Assembly: GCA_001910725.1 (NCBI GenBank)
Contig: MJGA01000014.1
Location: forward strand, 372,001-436,000
DNA length: 64,000 nt
Source: Phanerodontia chrysosporium
Lineage: Eukaryota > Basidiomycota > Agaricomycetes > Polyporales > Phanerochaetaceae
Reading direction: 5' to 3'
This document shows, in pieces, positions 56,358 to 64,000 of the stretch. A program made the position numbers and the translations under genes. The notes below the pieces were generated by a model. That model searched no databases, was not told where the DNA came from, and was given only the letters and a program-made list of their open reading frames with translations. Each line of letters starts with the position of its first letter. Position 1 is the stretch's first letter.

Positions 56358-56965
56358 CATGTAAGGTTTCGGTACTGAGCCCCAGCCCATACTGAAGTAT
56401 CCGTCATTACTGCTTCCATACTCCACCTGTCGATGACTGCGATGCATTGAACACGGTAGCGCATCAGGTCGTTGTACGCCTGTGCAGAGGCTTCTTCCAG
56501 CTCTGGAGACGGTGAAACGGACAGCGAGTGCTTTAGCGACGCCTTGGCGGCAGCGACTGCAGCACCGCGAAGACGAAACTGGCATGCGAGCGCATACGCA
56601 CGCACAGGCTCCCGTTCGAGAAGGGTATGGTTCATCAACGCCTCGCCCAGGGTCTCCAGCGCGTCGCCCGCCATGTACTTCTCCACCGCGACCATGACCT
56701 TGCGCAGGAGTCCGAGATCAGTGAATCGCATGCCCTTGGTGGGGTAGCATACGCGGAGGATGCCCTCCAGCGTCTCGCCGTCCTCGGAGAGCTGGACGAC
56801 CGGGAGCACTTTCGTATCCGTGGAGCGCTTTGGTAGTGTGAACATATCGGCGAATACTGGAGAGGCCTCTGACAAGATGAGGCGGTGGACGCGGAAGTGG
56901 ACGCCGTCAGAGGAGCGCACGATAACGTCGGCGGTGGGACTGTCGAAGGCTTCGTGGAAGTTCAT
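56353..56965 (-). pseudogene. 5' part of a BTB/POZ gene interrupted by the retrotransposon
   Basis: Starts MNFHEAFDSPTADVIVRSSD and carries a clear BTB fold: VHFRVHRLILSEASPVFADMF, LPVVQLSEDGETLEGILRVCYP and a helical back half. Reading continues to YRNLTCY, where the LTR begins, and then stops inside the LTR at 56339. The rest of the protein is found in frame at 48651-48378, on the other side of the element. The promoter and BTB domain are still together, so a truncated protein of about 208 residues could be made. It belongs to the same family as the intact gene at 26519-27511. Confidence 0.88.
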
Positions 56966-57499
56966 ATTCGGAGATGTCTCTACGGGGTAGATTGAGCCAG
57001 GACATCCAATGTTGCAGGCAATGTATCACGAACCTGGGATGACGGCTGAGAGCAGGACTGGGGAGCTAGCGTGGAGGACAGGGCCCTAGATACCTCCTCA
57101 ATGTTGCTCAAGCTCAAGATTCAAACGGCGACGCCTGTGTCCGAGGACACATGGTCGTTGTTATAAAGCTTAACTGCGCAGGAGTTCCAAAGCATCCAAA
57201 GAGCGAAAGCAACGATTCGTGTCTTTTCGATACAAAGCCGACGCAGTAAGTAGACGTCTACATACAATTCCAGAGATGAGAGCAAGACGTAAAGGAGCGC
57301 TCCAGGGTAGACGACACAGTATACCAGACGAGACCACGAGCAGACACCAAGAGACAACAAACAGAAGATAGCAGCATAAGGAAGCGGAAAGAATAAAGCG
57401 ACATATATGGATCATAATGGGCAAGGGAGCGTGGGACGGTCGTCTAGGAACCGATGAAAGCACCAGGTCTAAAGGTGGGGGAGCGCGCCAGGTCTAGCT
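56966..57499. other. Upstream region of the interrupted BTB gene
   Basis: About 530 bp; moderately AT-rich from 57120 to 57420 with short frames only. No gene or repeat recognised. Confidence 0.4.
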
Positions 57500-58273
57500 C
57501 TAAAGGATGATGCGGTGGACAACCGGGGACGTGGTGATGTGCGCGAGCGATCTCCGTGCACTGCGATTCGGCAGCGGACTGCCGGGCGACGCGAGGGTCT
57601 GGAGGGCGGTCCAGTTGTACAGCCTGGGGGTGACCGAAGGCGGTGGCGACGGGCTGCCGTACGAGTACGCCGACGTGTCGTTCTGCGGCGTCGTGGGGCG
57701 TGCGGGCATGGGGATGGGAATCGGGTTCGAGCGCGTGGCAGCCGCGGGTGCAAAGTCGGGATGCACCTCGGTGCGCGGCAGCGGGATCGCCACCGGCGAC
57801 GGTGAGCGCGACGGCGGGTCCCACTGCGGTGAGTCGCGTTGCGATGTGCGCATGAAGGACGTCTGCGGGCGCGCGACGGCGCGGTATGTCTGGCCATCGT
57901 CGTCTGGTGAGAGCGGTCTGCCGACGGTTCTCACGGCCGCGTCGCTGCGTAATACGCCGTCCAGGACGCGTTGGCGGTAGCCCAATTCCACCTCCTCCGC
58001 CGACAGGCCGTCGTCCTCCTGCGTGGGCGTGCCGCGCCCGCTTAAGCTCGCCTCGCTCGAGCTGCTGCTCCCTGCCTCCTCCAGGACAGGGCTAACGCCC
58101 CTGACCACGCTCTCCGGCGGGCAGACGCGCTCGTCTTCAGCGTCTGCGAAGAACTCATCCGAGTCGGGGTCGAAAGGGTTCCAGTACGACCACCGCTCGT
58201 ATGGTTGGGGTTGTTCGGGCTCGACGCGGACAGCAGGAGCGCTGTAAGCCTGAGAGTAGAGCGGGCGACCCAT
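57500..58273 (-). CDS. Ser/Pro-rich protein of unknown function
   Basis: 257 residues from the second in-frame ATG (MGRPLYSQAYSAPAV), chosen because the upstream start adds only a short Thr-rich stretch. A WSYWNPFDPDSDEFFADAED segment lies near residue 30. An acidic/Ser region follows (VLEEAGSSSSSEASLSGRGTPTQEDD, given here only as composition), then a long Pro/Ser/Arg-rich tail. No globular domain or membrane segment is seen, and the protein looks disordered. The frame is open without introns and has strong G/C third positions, which supports a real gene. I do not recognise it. Confidence 0.6.
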   Translation of the reverse strand: MGRPLYSQAYSAPAVRVEPEQPQPYERWSYWNPFDPDSDEFFADAEDERVCPPESVVRGVSPVLEEAGSSSSSEASLSGRGTPTQEDDGLSAEEVELGYRQRVLDGVLRSDAAVRTVGRPLSPDDDGQTYRAVARPQTSFMRTSQRDSPQWDPPSRSPSPVAIPLPRTEVHPDFAPAAATRSNPIPIPMPARPTTPQNDTSAYSYGSPSPPPSVTPRLYNWTALQTLASPGSPLPNRSARRSLAHITTSPVVHRIIL

Positions 58274-58471
58274 GGCGGTTTTCGGGGTTGAAAGAGTAGA
58301 AGAGGTAGTGTACAACGGTATATAAGACGGTGCTCTGCGAGCTTTTGGGGGGTATGGGCAGGCGGGGCGATGAAGTACAAAAAGTGCGGGGACGCAGCTT
58401 TTTGAGCTGATGTCCAGGGACAGCCCATGTGGCCAGCCCGATCACCCGGCCCTAAACGGTTACCAACTCTC

Positions 58472-58940
58472 TTTTTTTTTTTTTTTTTTTTTTTTTTGGG
58501 TCTAGGAGTTTATAGTGCTACCAACGTGGGGTAATGTACACTGTAAATGGTAAGGGAAACAGGAAATAACGGCAGACGAGGGGTGGGTTCGCGGGCCCGT
58601 GAGGGAGGGGCGAACATGTAGCGCGGCGGGCTCGCGCGACGGCTCGGCGTGAGCCAAAGCCTGTGGAGGGGCGGTCAGGAGTCGTCGGGCTCGCCGGGCG
58701 GCGCGCACTCGGCATCGGATTCGGGCTCAGTGTCGGTATCGAGGTCCAGGGCGTGGCATCGGGGCCTGCGCGCCGGGGGCGGGCCGCTGCAGGGGCAGGG
58801 GCGCCGATGTCTGCGGGCTCGGGGCAGTCACCCCGCAGCTCGCAGGACGGGCAGCATCCAGTCGGGGAAAGCGGGCATCTCCACGGCGGTGCCATGGATG
58901 GCGGCATACTCCCGTGCAACGTGGCGCAGGGGATGTCGGT
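58472..58940 (-). mobile_element. 5'-truncated polyA retroposed insert with 14-bp target duplication
   Basis: GGTTACCAACTCTC occurs at 58458-58471 and again at 58941-58954. Between them lie 469 bp that, on the minus strand, end in an uninterrupted run of 26 A. A long target duplication plus a terminal polyA is the mark of LINE-machinery retroposition. The 5' end encodes REYAAIHGTAVEMPAFPDWM before a stop, and the rest is GC-rich, so this is probably the truncated 3' end of a non-LTR element or of a cellular mRNA. Its source is not in the window. Confidence 0.85.
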
Positions 58941-58954
58941 GGTTACCAACTCTC

Positions 58955-59785
58955 ATCAACACCAAAATAGGAAGGTAGGAAAGTAGCTTTCTGCGCACGA
59001 GTAGGAGATAGAACGGCGTCCTCTGCGGTTTTGCGCGTTTCCGCCTACCACCGACGCATCCTTCCTCGTATCTGCGCTGCCGACATGACGTGGGCCGCCG
59101 TGACACAGTGCGAATATCATGAATCATCTCACAGGCCTGCTCGGGGTAGCGCAAATTTCTCTTACACTATCCACTATCTTGGCATGGCGCTGCGAACTAC
59201 TCTCATCCACTGGAAGGCTGCTTCTGGGTCAGCCACAGTATCTCTCAGTGCGATGATGAATGAGCACATGCGCCACCATGGTTATGATCGCCAAGGGTCG
59301 CGATAACTGACCCACGTTCGTGTCTCGCAACTCCCATTAATATCAGCCTCATCTTGTCTGCCTTTCCGAGATACAGACCCTATCACACCTGCGGCCTACG
59401 TTCTGGACTCTGGCTATCAGAAATCCTAGGCATGTGCATCGTGGATAGGAACATAGCACTGTGGAACCTCGATAGATCACAGTCTTGCCGCCACGTACAA
59501 TATCAATGGACCCTGTGAGTGTCCCAAGCCTCCGAGAATCCACCATTGCGCAGCGAAGGTTTCATTCCGCGATCCGGGCTTCACAATGCAGCAATTCATC
59601 TTACCTACACTGCGGACACAAAAGTACGACCCATCCAAGCCCTCACTCGCAACGAGACAATGACAATAGACATCAAGAAGATAGCATAAGAATGTGCAGG
59701 GCTATACAATACAACGAACAAAGCAGCATCATAATCGTACAACATTAAATCCCAAACAGGTCGTAATGGGTCGTCGCAGGAGGAC
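58955..59785. other. Intergenic, no gene seen
   Basis: About 830 bp upstream of the leftward low-complexity gene and downstream of the transporter. Only short frames without domains; no repeats shared with the rest of the window. Confidence 0.4.
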
Positions 59786-62034
59786 TCAGAGCGTGTAGCG
59801 GTACCCGCTCCACTCGTCGCCCTTCTCGCGCTTCGCGTCGTCGACGCTCGCAAAGCGCCCGTTGCGCGCGAGGTCCTCGCGGTCCTCGTTCACGCCCTCG
59901 ATGATCTCGTCGCGCTCGCCGCGGTCGCGCCTGTCGTTCTCGCGCTTGAGGAAGTGCCGGTACACGACCGCGGAGATGAGCGCGATGGCGATGTACATCA
60001 GCACGATCCCGTGCCCGAGCGTGTACCAAGGCTTGTCCTTGCCGCGGTACTGCGGGCGTGCGGTCAGCACGTTGCATACGCGGAAGCGGAGGGGCGGTAC
60101 GTACGACGTTCGAGCTGACGGCGCCGTTGATGTTGCCGAAGCTGATCACCATGGCCAGCGTGACGCTGCGCTTGTAGCTGCCTTCGACGTTGTTCGATAC
60201 CCATGCGATCGTGTTCGGAATGTTGGGATAGATACCGCACGCTGCGAGGTACACGCCAACGTACGACAGAGCGGCATTTCGCGAGGCGATCAGGATGATG
60301 TAGCCCGCGAGTCCGACGAGGGAGCAGACACTGCACAGCTGTCAGCGAGGCTATCCGTGTCTCGGCGACGAACGACGCACATGTTGATCAAGCCACGTTG
60401 ACCATAGCGATCTGCGACGAAGCCCACGATGCACGTGACGATGCACGCGAGGGTGTACACGGGCACTGTAAGGAGGTTTGCGGGCGTAGCAGTGTACCCG
60501 AGCTGGTTGATGATGCTCGGGAGGAACAAGCTAAACGCGTACAGCGGGCCTGGGAATACAGTCAGCGAAGCAGCCCTCTTCTTCAGAAGATACACACGTA
60601 CCATCCGTTCTAATTGGCACGCCCGGCATAGCCTCGGTCAGCAAACGCGTTATGCCGAAAGACTCCGTAGTACGTACCCCATGTACAGGAGCACTGCAAA
60701 GGGGGTAAGCAGAAAGTTCGAAGGCGGTACAATTTGGAGAGCACTTACTGCCAACCCAGGTCTTCCAGTCGAGGAGACTCTGCCAGATGTACTTGAGCTT
60801 CAGGGTCTCGCCCGCCGCGCTGTACTGGTCGTCCTTCTGCAGCCGGCGGATGACAACGGTGCGCTCCTCCTCGGTCAAGAACTTGGCTGTGTCGGGGAAG
60901 TCCTGAATGATCCAGAACGACGCAAAACCGGCGATGACAGTGATGAGGCCCTCGAGAATGAAGATCCATGCCCAACCAGGCTTGCCGCCGACGCCGTCCA
61001 TGTTCGATATCGCGGCCTGCAGGTTTTTCCGTCAGCTCCCGGACATCTGCCAAACTCGCACACAGCGGACTCACGGCAAGGAGGCCTCCAAAGGCGCCTG
61101 CAGTGGCAGGGTCAGTCAGATCCGGACGATCGCACAAGATGGCGAGGGCACATACCGCTAACCTGGGAGCAGAGAAGCGCGGTGCGTGAGTACATTGCAC
61201 GTCTTGGAAGACAAGGAACTGGCTTACCGTCGCTGCCGAGAAGAAGACCGCGGCGCGAATACCGAATTCGGAGCGCCTGTACCAGCTGTGCGCATGGTGT
61301 CAGTTGGATAGCACTGGGAGGACGCGCGCGAATGGGCTCACCATGAGAGATAGTAGTTCACGCCTGGGAACAGGCCGGCTTCGAAGAGGCCGAGCATCCA
61401 ACGCATCCCTGCAAACGCATTGTAAGCGGCCCATCACATGATAGGGATGTTATCCCCGGTCAAGCTCACCTAGCAGTCCACCATAGTTGTGCACGAGGCC
61501 CTGCACAGTCTGCGGGGGTTTCAGTCGGTTTAGGAGCGCGAAAGGCGGTAGGACGCACCATCATGACACCCCACAGCAGCATTAGCAGCGACAGCCATAT
61601 TGATGGCCTCAGTCGCTTGAGGAACACGTTTGACGGGACCTCAAAGATCGCATAGGAGAAGAAGAAGACTGTGAGCGCGATGTTATATTGCGTGTCATTA
61701 ATGTGCAGGTCGGTTTCGAGGCCGTAGAGCTGCGGAACATGAGGGTCAACGATGCACGAGACGCTCGGGTTGGACTCACCTTGGCGTTGCCGATACTCGT
61801 ACGATCCAGGAAACTCAGCAGGTACAGGAAGGACAGCCATGGCACGAGCCACCAGTCCAGTTTCCGCATGAGCTTTCGCTCATCGACCCCGCTAACGTCG
61901 ATGTGAGCGTTGTAGAGCTTGCTCTGGTCGGTCGGCGCCTCTGCGCGCTCGACCTCGCTGATGCGCGCCTTCTCGTCCGCAGAGGTCGTGGACGAGGACG
62001 AGGACTTGACGTCGTTCTTCTCCGGTGTTGCCAT
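59786..62034 (-). CDS. MFS anion:cation symporter, Dal5/allantoate permease type
   Basis: A multi-exon gene starting at 62034 (MATPEKNDVKSSSSS); the first intron is near 61778 and the stop is at 59786. A hydrophilic N-terminus leads to KLDWWLVPWLSFLYLLSFLDRTSIGNAKLYGLETDLHI, then about twelve membrane segments. Also present are VPSNVFLKRLRPSIWLS, MRWMLGLFEAGLFPGVNYYLSWWY, a central EEERTVVIRRLQKDD loop and ADRYGQRG, with a charged C-terminal tail. This pattern is the anion:cation symporter family (Dal5, Tna1, Vht1 group). By family it takes up allantoate, nicotinate, dipeptides or other small carboxylates across the plasma membrane; the exact substrate cannot be told. No frame defects were noticed. 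Confidence 0.88.
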
Positions 62035-63473
62035 CGCTGAGGCACTCTCACAGACGGGGGAGACTGAATGGAGAAGAGACGAGACGACACGCAGCCGTGG
62101 GCTGAGGCCCTTTTAGGTGCCCATCAATGCAGGCTTTGGTCCGAGCGAGAGCCGAGTCGAGTGGAACAATCGAACCCTGGCGGCAGAGGGGATCAAGGGC
62201 CGCGAAAGGCTGATGGTGCTCTGCGCCGGGGGTCACTTGAGGTCATCTCCTTGCCCCGGGCGGGGCAACCGCCCAGGTATGATTGGCCTTCCCCACACTG
62301 CGGGGCGCAGCCGGGGCAGAGCATATGGTCCTCTGTGCGCGTTGGTGCGCCCCACATCCAGATCTAGTTCCAGACACTGGAAAATCCGTTCAGTCTAGGA
62401 AGAAAAGAGAAAATTTACAAGTCCGAGACATACACAAGCGTCCACTACCAAGTCCGGGCCGGCGGTACCACGAGTCGCCATCCAATCGTCGCGGGCGATT
62501 TAGCTGTCTCGCACAGATCTCGTGGTCGGATGGTCGTGCCTTGCAGCGCAGATCGTACGAATTTGACAGTGTTTTTGGAATTGAGGTCTTGCTGCGAAGC
62601 CCGGGAGGGTTCAAAGCAGCGCTGCGTCGTCACAGGACCCACCTCCGAGGAGAGACTCTAGGAACAAGGATCGCAGAGAGATAGTGGCGTCATGGCTGGC
62701 GCGTGATGTAGGGACAGTGGGTAAATTGTATGGAGAGCAGGCTGCGAGTTGTGTAGTACCCAAGGATGCGTTCGACAGGCAGCTCGGGCTTGAAGCTTGA
62801 AGTCAAGGCATTAAGCTTGAATTACGAGCAGGCTTGGAACCTTCGCAAGCGCGGGGTCTCTGCTGTGCGCTTCTACATAGCATGCCTAGGTTCACGGCCG
62901 TGCTGTCTGCGAAGGTGGTCGACCTCGAGTGTTCTGCGACTCCTCAGATAACTTCTCCAGGTTTCCGGCCTTATCTGCGATTTACTGCATTTGGTGCACA
63001 AACACTCAATCTCAGACGCTCATTCTCTCACGAAGACTTCGTCTTGACATGGGGATCTGCACCATACGCAATGACACAGACTACAGATATGATCCCGCAA
63101 CCTGCTAGCTTTTATCTACAGGCCTGTACACAATGATTCTTTGTCTTCCACACAATGGTGCCCAAGGCAAGTGGACAGCAAAGCAAGCTCGCCTAACTCA
63201 ACCGACTCGGGATATGTAGTAGTGGAATGGTGCAAAGCTAGGCACACATGCGAGGCAAACACCGGTACGCTCAAGGTTCAGAACCGAAGTCATGTCCATC
63301 GTGATTTTTCCACATACAGCGAAAGGACAATGTCAGTACGGAGTATCCGTGAGATTCCGCGAACGTGGGGTCTTCCCATCGCGTTGCTCTCGTTTCCCTG
63401 AGGTTCTGAACCCTACTCTCGACGCACTCGCACCCCCCAGACAGTGCTCTCCAGCTCACTGTCCGACGAAGCC
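62035..63473. other. Gene-free divergent region
   Basis: About 1.4 kb between the transporter and the dehydrogenase, which face outward. 62035-62330 is GC-rich and 62380-63420 is of ordinary composition. Open frames (62283-62684, 62834-63136) show no domain. Promoters of both genes must lie near the ends. Confidence 0.4.
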
Positions 63474-63958
63474 ATGGGCGGCCTCTTCTCGCAGCTTCGC
63501 TACGCGGGCTACGGCCTCGCGCAGACCTTTCCTCCGAAACCCGAGTTTTCGACCGATCAAATCCCCGACCTGACGGGCAAGGTGACCCTCGTCACAGGTG
63601 GGCAGCACACGCCGCGCCCCAGGACTCTGCACTGACACACGATCACGCACCCAGGTGGAAACACGGGCGTCGGGAAGGAGACGGTCAAGGTGCGCATGCC
63701 TCTGCCCCCCGAAGCGTGATCTTGGAGCTGAGCGCGATCGCCCCGTGTTTGATAGGCACTCCTCGAACACAACGCGAAGGTCTACCTCGCCGCGCGGAAC
63801 AGGGACAAGGCGCAGAAGGCTATCGCTGATCTGAAGGCGGTCACGGGAAAAGAGGCGATCTTTCTCGAGCTCGATCTCGCGAGTCTTAAATCCGTCCGTG
63901 CGGCCGCCGCCGAATTCTTGAGCCAAGAAAAAGAACTGCACATCCTCTTCAACAATGC
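63474..63958 (+). CDS. Short-chain dehydrogenase/reductase (5' part, runs off the window)
   Basis: Exons 63474-63597, 63655-63689 and 63756-63958; the third ends at a GTGAGT donor and the rest lies beyond the window. The product starts MGGLFSQLRYAGYGLAQTFPP. It has the SDR cofactor motif TGGNTGVGKETVK (about residues 41-53), VYLAARNRDKAQKAI, FLELDLASLKSVRAAAAEFL and the start of the NNAG motif. This fits the retinol-dehydrogenase/WWOX-like classical SDR group common in fungi. Substrate unknown. The catalytic Tyr-Lys region is not in the window. Confidence 0.88.
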
Positions 63959-64000
63959 GTGAGTGCTTGTCATGATCAATGATTGTGAGCGGTGCTGATG

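Overview
The window looks like nuclear DNA of a filamentous basidiomycete. Protein genes carry many short (about 46-62 nt) GT-AG introns, sit close together on both strands, and encode fungal housekeeping proteins in their basidiomycete form. The repeats are fungal Ty3/gypsy (chromovirus) elements, solo LTRs and a polyA retroposon. I would place it in Agaricomycetes, perhaps a polypore; this is inference, since no rDNA or marker gene is present.

Layout. 1-10.3 kb: 3' end of a PACT-domain spindle-pole protein, cardiolipin synthase, a coiled-coil protein, a frameshifted Cys/His protein, and a divergent pair of RING plus coiled-coil genes. 10.3-18.4 kb: gene-poor; a GC-rich block, then a repeat island with solo LTRs of two families, one nested in another, tRNA-like sequences and an inverted repeat pair. 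18.4-25 kb: Reg1-type PP1 regulatory subunit and Vps9. 25-29.6 kb: two BTB/POZ genes (one degenerate) and HMG-CoA synthase. 31-47.5 kb: a compact gene block (dolichyldiphosphatase, Bcs1-like AAA ATPase, F-box protein, pantoate-beta-alanine ligase, RNase P/MRP Rpp40, Fmp52, NAD(P)HX dehydratase, phosphoglucomutase). 48.4-57 kb: a BTB gene split by a complete 7.7-kb Ty3/gypsy element. 57-64 kb: a low-complexity protein, a small polyA retroposed insert, a Dal5-type transporter, and the start of a short-chain dehydrogenase.

The most interesting object is the retrotransposon at 48652-56352. It has 695-bp LTRs with one difference seen between them, a 5-bp target duplication (CATAG), separate orf0, gag and pol frames, a perfect -1 slippery heptamer G GGT TTT just before the gag stop, and a chromodomain at the pol C-terminus. 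It also has a 10-nt sequence beside the 5' LTR complementary to the predicted 5' end of its own transcript, as in Tf1-type self-priming, and a 60-nt intron-like segment in the LTR bounded by an 18-bp direct repeat. That segment is exactly 60 nt in all five LTR copies here. The two halves of the interrupted BTB gene rejoin in frame across the target duplication, so the insertion is recent and gene-disrupting.

A second theme is quality control. At least seven conserved genes, several normally essential, can be read only if one base is added at one to three places, nearly always in a G or C run. That pattern fits uncorrected single-base deletions in the assembly better than real gene decay. Exon limits were derived by eye from splice signals and family expectation and may be off by a base or two.
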